From the NCBI RefSeq assembly GCF_918741285.1, contig NZ_CAKKNC010000001.1:868001-932000 (forward strand): a DNA stretch of 64,000 bases. The letters run 5' to 3'. This DNA is from Sphingobium sp. CECT 9361 (GTDB lineage: Bacteria > Pseudomonadota > Alphaproteobacteria > Sphingomonadales > Sphingomonadaceae). The first letter of the stretch is position 1, and each line of letters begins with the position of its first letter. The position numbers were made by a program, and so were the translations under genes. Below are positions 1-9,927 of the stretch, in pieces. The notes beneath the pieces are model-generated. The model had not been told where the DNA came from, made no database searches, and saw nothing but the letters and a program-made list of their open reading frames with translations.

Positions 1-1600
1 CACCTGACGCCCGATTCTCTGCGTGCAAAATGACCGTATCGTAACCGCTGCCGCCATCGATCCTGTGATCTCCGGGGGTTTCTATGATGTCGTTGCCGTC
101 GCCGCCGAAGATGTTCTTTCCGTATCCGGAGCCTCCCACAAGGCCGACGATATGATCGTTGCCGCCATCGCCATATAGCGATCCTCTGCCGGTAAGGGTG
201 TCGTTACCGTCGCCGCCCCATACACGTGCGCCGGTTAAGCCCACATCGATGATATCGTCGCCATCCTCGCCATGGACGGTGCCGGTCAACTGCCCCGCAC
301 CGCTGACGACATTGTCATTTCCGCCGCCCAAACGAATGTCGCCGAAGATCGTCCCGGTATTGACGATAGTGTCGTTGGAATTTCCGATGATATCGATCGC
401 CGATCCCGCGTAGATCAGCGACGTGTCGATCGTTATGGTGCCGCTATTATGCAGCGTTAGGGCGCCATGGCCCGCGCCGCCATGCCCGTCACTGACCAAT
501 ATGGTTTTGTTGTACCCCGTTATCGAACCAGCATTTTCTATCGTCCCGCCGCCGATGGACAGGACGGTCGCCGACGAGGGTGCTTTGCGCAGGACACCGT
601 CATTGGTGAGGGCGATGAGCCCGGAAACATGTATGCTCTCACCTTCGCCGTAGCTACGGATCACGCCCGTCGCGTGATTGACGATGGTGGTGATCGCGGT
701 GGGTGCCGTATCCAGGTCTATGCCCGCGCCCAGACGCCCAAGGATCTGGCCGGAATTTTCGATAGTGGCGGCATTGTTGCCGGAGATGCCGCTGCTGACA
801 CCGCGAATTTCGCCGCCTGCGTCGTTCCGAATACTGACCCCAATTGCGCTGCCGATGTCGATACCGTCATTGCCCAGACTGCCGCCCGCACGAATGAGAC
901 CGCCCAGGTTCGTGATTTCGGTATAGTCTCCGGGGTGGATCGCGTCGGCGTCTACCGCGATGATCGACCCGGCGTTGCCGTTTATAATGCGGAGTTGCTG
1001 CGGAAATGACGCGCCTAAATCGACGGTATCAATTGCACTCCCGGCATTGGCGCCTTTCCCGTTACTCAGGATCGTGCCGAGATTATTGATATACATATAG
1101 CCATCGAATTGCGGGATCGACGGGGCGCTGGATAGGCGAATAGCGATGCCGGAGTCGCTCTGTATCGTGCCGCTGGCATAGTTGAGAAGGTAGAAAGGGC
1201 TGAGGCCAGAACCCGACGGCGTCCCTGAAACGACAGCGTCGATCACCGATCCTCCATAGGATTTTAGCAACCCTCGATTGTCGACTGCGATCGACCCGCC
1301 GTTCAATGGCGACCCTATACGCAGGACATCGTCTTGCGCGCGGATGGAAGAACCCGCCTGCGTATCGATCAGGAGGTTTTGGCTCGTGTCGGCCGTCCCA
1401 GCCGTGTCGATCGCCACGCCGCTGCTGGCGCGAACAGCCCCTTCGACATATAATCGGACCAGACCGGACGTGCCGCTCAAATCCCATTCAACGGCAGTTT
1501 CCGGCGTATGGAGAAAGCCATTGGCATCGATGGTCAGGGTGTCGCCGGAGCGTACAGTCTGGCGCGTCGTGACGCTGCCGGAGATGGTGACATCGCTCAT
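1..1600 (-). CDS. Large repeat protein with beta-helix-like region and RTX calcium-binding repeats (partial, 3' end outside window)
   Basis: The reverse strand is open from the ATG at 1600 to the window edge, about 533 codons without a stop. GGAG stands 8 bases before this ATG; an in-frame ATG at 1612 has nothing comparable. The first about 430 residues are rich in Ser, Gly, Ile and Asn with recurring I-x-N-x-G-x-I motifs, typical of right-handed beta-helix adhesin or autotransporter passenger repeats. From about residue 440 come RTX nonapeptides (GGDGNDTL, GDGGNDHIVG, GGDGNDII, GGSGYDTV) that bind calcium after secretion. No signal peptide is seen, which fits type I secretion. The C-terminus is missing, so neither a type I signal nor an autotransporter barrel can be checked. 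Substrate or adhesive role is unknown. Confidence 0.8.
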   Translation of the reverse strand, partial: MSDVTISGSVTTRQTVRSGDTLTIDANGFLHTPETAVEWDLSGTSGLVRLYVEGAVRASSGVAIDTAGTADTSQNLLIDTQAGSSIRAQDDVLRIGSPLNGGSIAVDNRGLLKSYGGSVIDAVVSGTPSGSGLSPFYLLNYASGTIQSDSGIAIRLSSAPSIPQFDGYMYINNLGTILSNGKGANAGSAIDTVDLGASFPQQLRIINGNAGSIIAVDADAIHPGDYTEITNLGGLIRAGGSLGNDGIDIGSAIGVSIRNDAGGEIRGVSSGISGNNAATIENSGQILGRLGAGIDLDTAPTAITTIVNHATGVIRSYGEGESIHVSGLIALTNDGVLRKAPSSATVLSIGGGTIENAGSITGYNKTILVSDGHGGAGHGALTLHNSGTITIDTSLIYAGSAIDIIGNSNDTIVNTGTIFGDIRLGGGNDNVVSGAGQLTGTVHGEDGDDIIDVGLTGARVWGGDGNDTLTGRGSLYGDGGNDHIVGLVGGSGYGKNIFGGDGNDIIETPGDHRIDGGSGYDTVILHAENRASG

Positions 1601-1763
1601 CAATTTCTCCATTTCGGATCAATTCATGCCATTAACCACATCCGGCATCTCCGTGCGAAAGATTTGTGGGAAACTATGTGGAATATCTGACCTTTAGGTA
1701 GCGGTGACCAGGGGTATTTGTCACAGCCCAGTCGATCTCCATGTCACGCGTATCGCTCGATAT

Positions 1764-1797
1764 GAAAAAAGACCCGGTTGCCTCGCACAACCGGGTC
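1764..1797 (-). terminator. Intrinsic terminator of glnA
   Basis: A 10-bp perfect stem (1771-1780 with 1788-1797, arms GACCCGGTTG/CAACCGGGTC) with a 7-base loop is followed on the minus strand by six T. It lies about 60 bases after the glnA stop. Confidence 0.9.
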
Positions 1798-1855
1798 TCC
1801 ATTGGCAGGGGGCTGGAAAGGAAACAGCCCCCTGTAGCATTCGTCAGCGGGCGGC

Positions 1856-3268
1856 TTAGCCGCTGTAGTACATGTCGAATTCGACCGGCGACGGGGACAT
1901 TTCCCAACGCGCGACTTCTTCCCACTTCAGTTCGGCATAGGCGTCGATCTGATCCTTGGTGAACACGCCGCCTTTCAGCAGGAAGTCGTGATCGGCTTCC
2001 AGGCTGTCGAGGGCTTCGCGCAGTGATCCGCACACGGTGGGGACGAGCGAAAGTTCTTCGGGCGGCAGGTCGTACAGGTTCTTGTCCATCGGGTCGCCCG
2101 GGTGGATCTTGTTCTGGATGCCGTCGATGCCGGCCATCAGCAACGCTGCGGTCGACAGGTAGGAGTTCGCCAGCGGATCGGGGAAGCGGAATTCGACGCG
2201 CTTCGCCTTGGTGCCTGCGCCATAAGGGATGCGGCACGATGCCGAACGGTTGCGCGCGGAATAAGCGAGCAACACAGGCGCTTCGTAACCCGGCACCAGA
2301 CGCTTGTAGCTGTTGGTGGTCGGGTTGGTGAAGGCGTTCAGTGCCTTGGCATGCTTGATGACGCCACCGATGAAGAACAGGCAGGTTTCGGACAGACCGG
2401 CATAGCCGTCGCCCGCGAAGGTGTTCTTGCCCTTGTTCCAGATCGAGATATGCGTGTGCATACCCGAACCGTTGTCCGCCTTGATCGGCTTCGGCATGAA
2501 GGTCGCGGTCTTGCCATAGGCATGAGCCACCATCTTCACGACATACTTATAGATCTGGATACGGTCGCAGGTTTCGACGAGCTTGCCGAAGGTCAGGCCC
2601 AGCTCATGCTGGCTGCCCGCGACTTCATGGTGATGCTTGTCCATGGGCAGGCCCATTTCGAGCAGCGTCGTCACCATTTCGGCGCGGATGTCGGTGGTGG
2701 TGTCGACCGGGCCGACAGGGAAGTAGCCGCCCTTGGCACGCGGGCGGTGACCCATGTTGCCGCTTTCGTAGGTCGTGCCGGTGTTGGTCGGTAATTCGAC
2801 ATCGTCCAGCTTGTAGTAGGACGAGTTGTAGGTGTTATCGAACTTCACATCGTCGAACATGAAGAATTCGGGTTCCGGGCCGATGTAGACGGTGTCGCCC
2901 AGGCCGGTGGATTGCAGGAAGGCTTCGGCACGCTTGGCGGTCGAGCGCGGGTCGCGGGCATAGAGCGAACCGTCAGACGGCTCGACGATGTCGCACACCA
3001 GGATCATCATCGGCGTCGCGCTGAACGGATCGATATACACGGCGTCCAGATCGGGCTTCAGGATCATGTCGGATTCGTTGATCGCCTTCCAGCCTTCGAT
3101 CGACGAACCGTCGAACATCAGGCCGTCGGTCAGTTCATCTTCGCCGATCACGCCTGCGCACATGGTCAGGTGGTGCCAGATGCCCTTGGGATCGGTGAAG
3201 CGGACATCGACCCATTCGATTTCCTTTTCTTCGATCATTTTCAGGATGTCTTTTGGCTTATTCGCCAT
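1856..3268 (-). CDS. glnA: Glutamine synthetase type I
   Basis: Type I (GSI-beta) glutamine synthetase, making glutamine from glutamate, ammonia and ATP as a cytoplasmic dodecamer. The 470 residues match the family length. Visible motifs are the beta-grasp start ([12 protein letters not shown]), the glutamate/metal motif [12 protein letters not shown], the ATP-site motif [14 protein letters not shown] and the adenylylation loop [11 protein letters not shown]. The modified tyrosine is residue 399, so GlnE-type adenylylation control is expected. It lies 99 bases downstream of glnB on the same strand, the usual alphaproteobacterial glnBA order, and ends in a strong terminator. Start [10 protein letters not shown] is the only sensible one. 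Confidence 0.98.
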   Translation of the reverse strand: MANKPKDILKMIEEKEIEWVDVRFTDPKGIWHHLTMCAGVIGEDELTDGLMFDGSSIEGWKAINESDMILKPDLDAVYIDPFSATPMMILVCDIVEPSDGSLYARDPRSTAKRAEAFLQSTGLGDTVYIGPEPEFFMFDDVKFDNTYNSSYYKLDDVELPTNTGTTYESGNMGHRPRAKGGYFPVGPVDTTTDIRAEMVTTLLEMGLPMDKHHHEVAGSQHELGLTFGKLVETCDRIQIYKYVVKMVAHAYGKTATFMPKPIKADNGSGMHTHISIWNKGKNTFAGDGYAGLSETCLFFIGGVIKHAKALNAFTNPTTNSYKRLVPGYEAPVLLAYSARNRSASCRIPYGAGTKAKRVEFRFPDPLANSYLSTAALLMAGIDGIQNKIHPGDPMDKNLYDLPPEELSLVPTVCGSLREALDSLEADHDFLLKGGVFTKDQIDAYAELKWEEVARWEMSPSPVEFDMYYSG

Positions 3269-3367
3269 CGTTGCTTACCCTTCCATATGGTGCCCCCGCG
3301 GGCGTTAGTCATAAAAGTAAAAATGTTTTCGCGTCGGGCCGCGGCCCGATTGAGATGATGCCTTGGG

Positions 3368-3784
<417 letters not shown>

Positions 3785-3820
3785 TTATGCACGCCCCCTG
3801 CGCGCATGTCGCATCCGTAA

Positions 3821-3840
3821 ACAAACAATTACCGTGCCAA
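3821..3840 (-). promoter_or_regulatory. Sigma54-type promoter for glnBA
   Basis: The minus strand reads TTGGCACG-GTAA-TTGTTTG, which fits the -24/-12 consensus TGGCACG-N4-TTGCW except GT for GC at -12. The predicted transcript starts near 3812 and gives a leader of about 105 bases before glnB. NtrC-dependent sigma54 control of glnBA is known in other Alphaproteobacteria. No clear NtrC operator was found upstream. Confidence 0.6.
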
Positions 3841-4262
3841 TTACCGAATCGCCAGAATAGCTTCTGCGATGCAGCATGATTTGTCCATTGCGCCCGGTTT
3901 TCGGGCAAATTGCGGGGAGGGTGCCTAATTATTGGGCAGGGGTTTGTGGGGGTGGGGATAGGTCGGCTGGAAGCTGATGCGCGGGGCTCTAACTTCTCTA
4001 AAGGTCGCCCATATGCGACAGGCAGGGGCGACCGCTTGTTGGAATTTGGGCGGGTGGTTTTTCTTACATGCGGTAGTGTTTGGGATGGCGGTCTTGGGTA
4101 ATTTGCGGATGGTCAGCTTCCAGCGCAGATTTACAATAGAGCCGACGTAAATATTCGCATCACCGCAGCGAACGCTGGGTGACTACATTAGGGAGGTCGG
4201 GGGTAAAACATGTCCGTATCGCTGGCCTGCCGATCCGTTGCTCTATTTCAAACGTCGCCATC
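3841..4262. other. Non-coding stretch upstream of glnB
   Basis: No convincing gene on either strand; the open frames here are short with poor codon use. A perfect 12-bp inverted repeat pairs 3966-3977 (GCTGGAAGCTGA) with 4113-4124. An imperfect dyad at 3888-3908 sits 50-70 bases upstream of the sigma54 element, where an enhancer site could lie, but does not match the NtrC consensus. Confidence 0.4.
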
Positions 4263-4652
4263 TTATGACATCAGGGGCCAGCTCTTTTCCACCTCCGCCA
4301 GCCAGTTGTCGGCTTCGTCGAATGTGTCGAATGTACGCCATGCGTCATCATTATCGAGAGCACGCGCCACCTGTCGCCGGATCAGCGCTGAAGGGATTAT
4401 CATAGCATTACGAGAAATTGGATATTGCTGAAAGATTCGAGTAAATGCGGCGTTGCCATCGACAATCTTCGGTGACTGCGGAGACCATTCGCGCAGGTCG
4501 TCCAGCAGCGTGAAAGGTCGGCCCGCCGCGCCCGCGCCCGATAATGCTTGTTGAAAGTCGCTCAGGGCAGCGTCCGCATCCGCCGGAGACCAGAAGCCAG
4601 TATATTTGATGTGCAGTCGTCTCCGTAACGGATCGAATGTGCTTTGCAACAT
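4263..4652 (-). CDS. STAS/SpoIIAA-like small protein of unknown function
   Basis: A 129-residue soluble protein without signal peptide or membrane segment. Its pattern (RRLHIKYTGFWSPADAD, then FTLLDDLREWSP and a C-terminal DTFDEADNWLAEVE) resembles the SpoIIAA/STAS-like fold: beta strand, helix, then the hydrophobic LLDD strand. AGGTGA lies 8 bases before the ATG at 4652; a GTG at 4664 is an alternative. It stands alone, its 3' end facing the upstream region of glnB. The fold assignment is by pattern only and no partner is visible. Confidence 0.75.
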   Translation of the reverse strand: MLQSTFDPLRRRLHIKYTGFWSPADADAALSDFQQALSGAGAAGRPFTLLDDLREWSPQSPKIVDGNAAFTRIFQQYPISRNAMIIPSALIRRQVARALDNDDAWRTFDTFDEADNWLAEVEKSWPLMS

Positions 4653-4953
4653 GCTCCTATTCACCTTTTCGTGACTCTTGCTTGCGTAGGCTTGCTACCT
4701 GTATAGGCTGGACAGGTTAAGCCTTCATTCTTCTGCCCTGGACACTTGACTCCATCGGCACGCCGGTGGTTCGGCGGCACGCCCTGGCCTCTCTCAGGCT
4801 AATTATCCGTGTTAGAACGTCGCGGAGGTTTATTACTTACCTCTAAAAGTCTGGAATTGGTTCAACAAACTTGAATAGCAGTCCGTCCACATTTGGACAG
4901 GAGGATTTGGTGTTGAGTGACACATTATGGTCGCTTCCGGCAATCCTTTTACA

Positions 4954-5033
4954 GTCATCCCGGGCTTGACCCGGGATCCTGCTTTCGATCTGGTGTTTCG
5001 TGAAGCGGGACCCCGGATCAAGTCCGGGGTGAC
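4954..5033. repeat. Dispersed palindromic repeat, copy 1
   Basis: An 80-bp element bounded by GTCATCCCGGGCTTGACCC on the left and its near reverse complement (GGATCAAGTCCGGGGTGAC) on the right, with an unrelated centre. The same arms recur at 29061-29142. The right end lies 20 bases past the map stop codon, so it may act as a 3' hairpin for map. Confidence 0.85.
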
Positions 5034-5052
5034 GTCAGTGACTGGAACCCCA

Positions 5053-5883
5053 TCACCCCAAATAAGGCGGCGCGTTCAAGCCCTTGGGGCTTTGCGTGAA
5101 TATCTCGCAGCCGGTTTCGGTGATACCGATGGAGTGTTCGAACTGCGCGGACAGGGTGCGGTCGCGGGTTACGGCGGTCCAGCCGTCGTTCAGCATCTTT
5201 ATGTCGCCCTTGCCGATGTTGATCATCGGCTCGATGGTGAAGAACATGCCGGGGCGTAGTTCCGGGCCGGTGCCGGGGCGGCCCAGATGGACGACTTCGG
5301 GGCTGTCGTGAAAGACGCGGCCCAGGCCGTGGCCGCAAAAATCGCGGACCACGCCAAAGCGGTGCTTTTCCGCATGGCGCTGAATTGCGTGGCCGATATC
5401 GCCCAGCCTGTTACCGGGCTTGGCGTGCTCGATGCCCAGCATCAGACATTCATAGGTGACTTCGACCAGCCGCTTCGCCTTGATCGGCGCATCGCCCGCT
5501 ATGTACATGCGGCTGGTGTCGCCATGCCACCCGTCGATGATCGGGGTGACGTCGATATTGACGATGTCGCCATCCTTCAGCTTCGTTTCGCCGGGGATGC
5601 CGTGGCAGATGACGTTGTTGATCGACGTGCAGCAGCTATGCGTATAGCCGCGATAGCCCAACGTCGCAGGCACCCCGCCGCCGTCCAGCGTCATGCGCCG
5701 CACGATGTCGTCGATCTCTCCGGTCGTGACGCCCGGCACCACATGCGGCACCAGCGCGTCGAGTATCTCGGCGGCCAGCCGTCCGGCCTTGCGCATGCCG
5801 GCAAAGCCTGCCTCATCGTACAGCTTGATCGCGGTGGAGCGGGACACGGGCGCGTCGGCGGTCATCGTCATATATTCGGTCAT
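5053..5883 (-). CDS. map: Type I methionine aminopeptidase
   Basis: Cytoplasmic metalloprotease that removes the initiator methionine from new proteins. The 276 residues fit the type I family (E. coli 264). Metal ligands are visible in order: two aspartates in NIDVTPIIDGWHGDTSRMY, histidine in FCGHGLGRVFHD, glutamate in FFTIEPMI and glutamate in SAQFEHSIGIT. The start at 5883 (MTEYMTMTADAP) is uncertain because no strong ribosome site is seen; ATG at 5871 is also possible. The frame stays open further upstream but into sequence shared with the divergent gene. It is divergent from the CinA-like gene, with about 80 bases for two promoters. Confidence 0.95.
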   Translation of the reverse strand: MTEYMTMTADAPVSRSTAIKLYDEAGFAGMRKAGRLAAEILDALVPHVVPGVTTGEIDDIVRRMTLDGGGVPATLGYRGYTHSCCTSINNVICHGIPGETKLKDGDIVNIDVTPIIDGWHGDTSRMYIAGDAPIKAKRLVEVTYECLMLGIEHAKPGNRLGDIGHAIQRHAEKHRFGVVRDFCGHGLGRVFHDSPEVVHLGRPGTGPELRPGMFFTIEPMINIGKGDIKMLNDGWTAVTRDRTLSAQFEHSIGITETGCEIFTQSPKGLNAPPYLG

Positions 5884-5962
5884 CGTCACTTTATAGGGTG
5901 AAGCATCATCTTTTGCGAGAGGGTGCTTTGCCGGAACGGCCCATCGCGCTATGGGCGATGAC

Positions 5963-6724
5963 ATGAACAGCCCGACACGCATCTGGACAGCCGCTCTCGC
6001 CATCATTGGCGATGAAATTCTTTCCGGGCGTACGCAGGACAAAAACATTGCGCAGATCGCCGCTTGGCTGAACGTGCAGGGCATCCGCCTGAAGGAAGTG
6101 CGCGTCGTCGCGGACGATGAGGACGCCATTGTGGAGGCAGTCAACATCCTGCGCGCCCGCAACGATTATCTGTTCACGACCGGGGGCATCGGCCCCACGC
6201 ATGACGACATCACCGTCGATGCGATTGCCGTAGCGCTGGGTGTCGGGGTGGTCGTGCATCCGCGCGCGCGCGCCGTGCTACAGGACTATTATGAGGAACG
6301 CGGCGGGCTGACCGACGCGCGGCTGCGCATGGCGCGCGTGCCCGATGGCGCGGAACTCATCGAAAACCGCATGTCGGGCGCGCCGGGTATCCGCCATGGC
6401 AATATCTTCATCATGGCGGGGGTGCCGCACATCACCGCCGGTATGCTGGAAAGCCTGACCGGCACGCTGGAAGGCGGACTGCCGCTGCTATCGCGCCAGA
6501 TCGGTTGCTGGGTCGCCGAAAGCGAAGTGGCGGACCTGCTGCGCGCCACGGAAAAGGCGCATGATGGCTGCCAGATCGGCAGCTATCCGTTTTTCCGCGA
6601 AGGCAGGGTAGGGGCCAATTTCGTCGTGCGGTCGACGGATCAGGATGCGCTGGATGCCTGCATCGCGCAGTTGACCGACGCTTTGGATGAACAGGGCCGT
6701 CCGGTAACGCAGGGCGGCATCTGA
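5963..6724 (+). CDS. CinA/MoaB-type molybdopterin-binding domain protein
   Basis: A 253-residue protein carrying one MoCF_biosynth domain, with the signatures AALAIIGDEILSGRTQDKN and FTTGGIGPTHDDITVD. It matches the N-terminal half of CinA-type proteins but lacks the C-terminal nicotinamide-mononucleotide deamidase domain, so it is a stand-alone COG1058-type protein; substrate unknown. An ATG at 5951 would add four residues; 5963 is preferred because GGGCGA lies upstream. It is divergent from map and ends at a strong intrinsic terminator. Confidence 0.88.
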   Translation: MNSPTRIWTAALAIIGDEILSGRTQDKNIAQIAAWLNVQGIRLKEVRVVADDEDAIVEAVNILRARNDYLFTTGGIGPTHDDITVDAIAVALGVGVVVHPRARAVLQDYYEERGGLTDARLRMARVPDGAELIENRMSGAPGIRHGNIFIMAGVPHITAGMLESLTGTLEGGLPLLSRQIGCWVAESEVADLLRATEKAHDGCQIGSYPFFREGRVGANFVVRSTDQDALDACIAQLTDALDEQGRPVTQGGI

Positions 6725-6753
6725 TCCGGCCTCACAGCGATGACGGCATATAA

Positions 6754-6793
6754 GAAACCCGGCGAACATGGGATGTCGCCGGGTTTCTTTTTA
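6754..6793 (+). terminator. Intrinsic terminator after the CinA-like gene
   Basis: A perfect 12-bp stem (6754-6765 with 6776-6787, arms GAAACCCGGCGA/TCGCCGGGTTTC) with a 10-base loop, then TTTTTAT. It may also serve the convergent urcA-type gene, though the T-run on that side is weaker. Confidence 0.9.
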
Positions 6794-6817
6794 TCGGACG
6801 GGTAAGACTCGCGCTCT

Positions 6818-7168
6818 TCAGCGTGACGCGATGCGCGTGCGGGTCAGGCCAGCATCGGCCATGGCTTTGGACTGCGCAGCATTGACGCAGCGCTGATAGT
6901 CGCTCTGCCCCGAGACACCGACGGCCTTGTCCTGGCTGCACACCGTTTTGACGGCGGCCATGATACGCTGCTTGGCGAGGTATCGGCCTTGGGCGGAAGA
7001 CAGGCGCAGGTCGGATATGTCGACGGGCTTGGCCTGCGTCACTGCTGCGCCATTGTCGGAATAAGAAACGACAATGTCGGAGCCCGCCATGGCAGGCGCG
7101 GCAATCGCCAAACTGGCGGGAATCGCGAGCGCAGCGATGGCGCGCCCGAATATACGGGGGTTAGACAT
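6818..7168 (-). CDS. UrcA family exported protein
   Basis: A 116-residue protein with an N-terminal signal peptide (cleavage likely after APAMA). The mature part has the UrcA-family pattern: DIVVSYSD, then DLRLSSAQGRYLAKQRI, then VKTVC and YQRCVNAAQSKAMADAGL, with two cysteines that could form a disulfide. UrcA proteins are common in Sphingomonadales and Caulobacterales; the founding member responds to uranyl in Caulobacter, but the molecular role is unknown. AGGAGG ends six bases before the ATG at 7168 and touches the other ATG at 7174, so 7168 is the start. Confidence 0.88.
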   Translation of the reverse strand: MSNPRIFGRAIAALAIPASLAIAAPAMAGSDIVVSYSDNGAAVTQAKPVDISDLRLSSAQGRYLAKQRIMAAVKTVCSQDKAVGVSGQSDYQRCVNAAQSKAMADAGLTRTRIASR

Positions 7169-7214
7169 GGGCATCCTCCTGGCGAGGTCGGTCTTTGACC
7201 AATCCTCTCTTCAT

Positions 7215-7236
7215 CGCTCCTGAAAAGATAGGAGCG
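7215..7236 (-). promoter_or_regulatory. Hairpin in the leader of the UrcA gene
   Basis: A 7-bp stem, CGCTCCT (7215-7221) with AGGAGCG (7230-7236), loop of 8. On the minus strand its CTCCT could instead pair with the AGGAG ribosome site of the gene about 45 bases downstream. Whether it is transcribed is unknown. Confidence 0.35.
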
Positions 7237-7456
7237 CCTGTATAATGGGCTTTGTGGCGCGTGTTTTCAAGCAAACTTGCGGTGTCGCGCTGGTGGATAT
7301 GCCGCTCCTGCTCGTTTGATGATGGCGGGGCGTCTCCCCCAGCGATGCGACCGTCGATCCATGCGATTGACCAATCGATAGGATGCTTATTTTCATGGAC
7401 GATGCGGGGCGACCGGCCAGTTGCCATCCACGCCGAACCGAACGGGCGCGATACTG

Positions 7457-8290
7457 ATGGCGCTGGCCGATCTTTCGCAGTGGCTGGTGCCGGTCGTGGC
7501 GATGCTGGGCGCGGGGCTGGTCGCCGGATTTGCCGCGGGCATGTTCGGCATCGGGGGCGGGTTCGTCGTCGTCCCGGTCCTTTTCCTCGTCCTGCCGTTG
7601 CTGGGGGGCGATCCTGCGCAGCTTGCGCATGTGGCCATCGGCACGTCGCTTGCCACCATCGTCGTCACGTCGATCCGATCGGTGCAGGCCCATGCGCGGC
7701 GCGGTGCCGTCGATTTCGAGTTGCTGCGAAGCTGGGCGCCATGGATGGTGCTGGGTGTGGGCGGCGGGGTGCTGCTGGCCAATCATATCGGCAATCAGGG
7801 ATTGGCGCTGATCTTCGGCGGCGGCGTGTTCCTGATGGCGCTCAATTTCCTGCTCCCGGCCTTTTCGGGCAAGGTCTACTGGAGTGAACTGCCCGATGGG
7901 TATGTGCGCGCCGGTATTGCCAGCGGCCTCGGCGCATTCTCTTCATTATTGGGTATCGGTGGCGGCGTGATCGTCATCATCGTGATGACCCTTTGCGGCA
8001 GGCCCATCCATCGCGCCATTGCGACCGCTGCAGGCGTCGGCACGCTGATCGCAGTGCCCGGCATGATCGGCTTTGCAATCATAGGCCTGGGTCAGCCCGG
8101 CCTGCCGCTTGGATCGCTGGGATTTGTCAACGTCCCGGCGGCGGTGGCTATCACGTCGACATCGGTAATTACCGCGCCTTATGGCGTCGCGGTGGCGCAC
8201 AGGCTCAATCCGCGCGCGCTCAGGATCAGCTTCGGCGTCTATTTGCTGTTCGTCAGCTACACCATGGTCATGAAGGGTCTGCATGGCTGA
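7457..8290 (+). CDS. TauE/SafE (TSUP) family membrane transporter
   Basis: A 277-residue inner-membrane protein with about eight hydrophobic segments. The family's two glycine-rich repeats are visible: FGIGGGFVVVPVLF near residue 33 and LGIGGGVIVIIVM near residue 170, an internal duplication typical of sulfite/sulfonate exporter TauE/SafE proteins. Substrate cannot be told from sequence; sulfite, sulfoacetate or other organic anions are known for the family. The start is ATG 7457; an in-frame TTG at 7421 adds a non-hydrophobic tail. The gene precedes hmgA by 61 bases on the same strand, but a functional link is not evident. Confidence 0.9.
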   Translation: MALADLSQWLVPVVAMLGAGLVAGFAAGMFGIGGGFVVVPVLFLVLPLLGGDPAQLAHVAIGTSLATIVVTSIRSVQAHARRGAVDFELLRSWAPWMVLGVGGGVLLANHIGNQGLALIFGGGVFLMALNFLLPAFSGKVYWSELPDGYVRAGIASGLGAFSSLLGIGGGVIVIIVMTLCGRPIHRAIATAAGVGTLIAVPGMIGFAIIGLGQPGLPLGSLGFVNVPAAVAITSTSVITAPYGVAVAHRLNPRALRISFGVYLLFVSYTMVMKGLHG

Positions 8291-8351
8291 CCGCCCGGCA
8301 TTGACTATATAGTAACATATGATACCACATGGACGGGAGAGGATACCGTCC

Positions 8352-9650
8352 ATGCCTACCGATTTTGCGATGATGTCAGGGTTCGGCAACAGCTTCGAAA
8401 GCGAAGCGGTGCCGGGGGCCATGCCGATGGGGCGCAACAGTCCGCAAAAGCCACCCTTCGGATTATATGCAGAGCAGATGTCGGGAACGGCCTTCACTGC
8501 GCCACGGTCAGAGAACCGGCGCAGTTGGCTCTACCGTCTGCGCCCGAGCGCGCAGCACCCGGCCTTTCAGCCGTATCGCGGAAATCCCGCGCTTCTTTCC
8601 GCGCCTTTGTCGGACAACGGACCGTTCAGTCCAAACCGTCTTCGATGGGATCCGCTGGCTCTGGGCGACTGCCCCGTCGATTGGGTCGACGGACTGTTCA
8701 CTTATGCGGCCAATGGCGACGCCACGGCGCAGACGGGCATCGGCATTCATGGCTATGTCGCCAACCGATCGATGGTCGACCGGGTATTCTTCTGCGCGGA
8801 CGGCGAATTGCTGATCGTGCCGCAGATGGGCGGTCTCGATATATTCACCGAGTGCGGGCGCATTCATGCGGAGCCCAATCATATCGTGCTGATCCCGCGC
8901 GGCATGCGCTTTCGGGTGGGGCTGCCTGACGGTCAGGCGCGCGGCTATGTGTGCGAGAATTACGGCGCGCCTTTCCGGCTGCCCGATCTGGGACCGATCG
9001 GATCGAACGGCCTTGCCAATGCCCGCGATTTCCTGACGCCCGTCGCCGCTTTCGAAGATGTCGAGCGCCCGACGGAGGTGGTCCAGAAATTCGCGGGAGC
9101 CTTATGGACGGCGACGCTTGCCCACAGCCCGCTGGACGTCGTGGCCTGGCACGGTAATCTTGCGCCGTGCCTGTACGATCTGGCGCGGTTCAACACGATT
9201 GGCACCGTCAGCTTCGATCATCCCGATCCCAGCATCTTCACGGTGCTTACCTCGCCCACGGACCGTACCGGCACGGCCAATTGCGATTTCGTGATATTCC
9301 CGCCGCGCTGGATGGTGGCCGAAGACACCTTCCGTCCCCCGTGGTTCCACCGCAACATCATGAGCGAATTCATGGGGCTGATCCACGGCGCTTATGATGC
9401 GAAAGCGGGCGGTTTTGCCCCTGGCGGGGCGTCGCTGCACAATTGCATGAACGCGCATGGCCCCGATGTGGCATCGACGCGCGCCGCGACCGATGCGACG
9501 CTCGCGCCGCACTATATCGCCGATACCATGGCCTTCATGTTCGAAAGTTGCTTGCCGATCCAGCCGACACGGCAGGCGATGGAAAGCCCCCTGCTCCAGC
9601 CTGACTACGACGCATGCTGGGAAGGCTTCGCCAAGGCGCAATTGCCCTGA
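8352..9650 (+). CDS. hmgA: Homogentisate 1,2-dioxygenase
   Basis: Non-heme iron ring-cleaving dioxygenase that turns homogentisate into maleylacetoacetate in tyrosine and phenylalanine breakdown. The 432 residues match the family. The N-terminus ([41 protein letters not shown]) is diagnostic, and the iron ligands are in [13 protein letters not shown] (His and Glu) and the later NAHGPD histidine. The start at 8352 has GGGAGAGG upstream. No other hmg genes (maiA, fahA, hmgR) are next to it, so the rest of the pathway must be elsewhere. Confidence 0.97.
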   Translation: MPTDFAMMSGFGNSFESEAVPGAMPMGRNSPQKPPFGLYAEQMSGTAFTAPRSENRRSWLYRLRPSAQHPAFQPYRGNPALLSAPLSDNGPFSPNRLRWDPLALGDCPVDWVDGLFTYAANGDATAQTGIGIHGYVANRSMVDRVFFCADGELLIVPQMGGLDIFTECGRIHAEPNHIVLIPRGMRFRVGLPDGQARGYVCENYGAPFRLPDLGPIGSNGLANARDFLTPVAAFEDVERPTEVVQKFAGALWTATLAHSPLDVVAWHGNLAPCLYDLARFNTIGTVSFDHPDPSIFTVLTSPTDRTGTANCDFVIFPPRWMVAEDTFRPPWFHRNIMSEFMGLIHGAYDAKAGGFAPGGASLHNCMNAHGPDVASTRAATDATLAPHYIADTMAFMFESCLPIQPTRQAMESPLLQPDYDACWEGFAKAQLP

Positions 9651-9927
9651 TGGCAACCCGGCAAAGCGGAGGTAAAAGAAATTTCGTTCTACGGAACGGT
9701 TCCAGCAATGTTTTGTTACATTACCACAATGTCTCGGACATGCTCGGTCATTAACTCATGATGCGTTCCGCACGCGATGATCCTGCAGGGCATTCCACAT
9801 TTGCAATAATGTGGTGTGTAGCAGTGTTTCGCCAGATGAAGGATTGGCATAGAGCATGGGTAATTTTGTACGCGATATACCTCCGGCCGAAACCAAGTCT
9901 TATGATGCTCAACGAACGCCCTACGCG

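Noticed and set aside
3888-3908. Dyad TTGC-N13-GCAA as an NtrC site
   Set aside because: NtrC sites are 17-bp TGCACC-N5-GGTGCA type; spacing and bases do not fit.
3966-4124. 12-bp inverted repeat as ends of a mobile element
   Set aside because: No transposase, target duplication or second copy; it may be chance.
4833-5021. 62-codon open frame on the minus strand
   Set aside because: Its middle translates the dispersed repeat (SRVKPGMT), a common false gene.
9856-9927. 24-residue N-terminal extension of the first response regulator
   Set aside because: Third-position GC is low for this genome and no receiver domain starts that far upstream; probably leader DNA.
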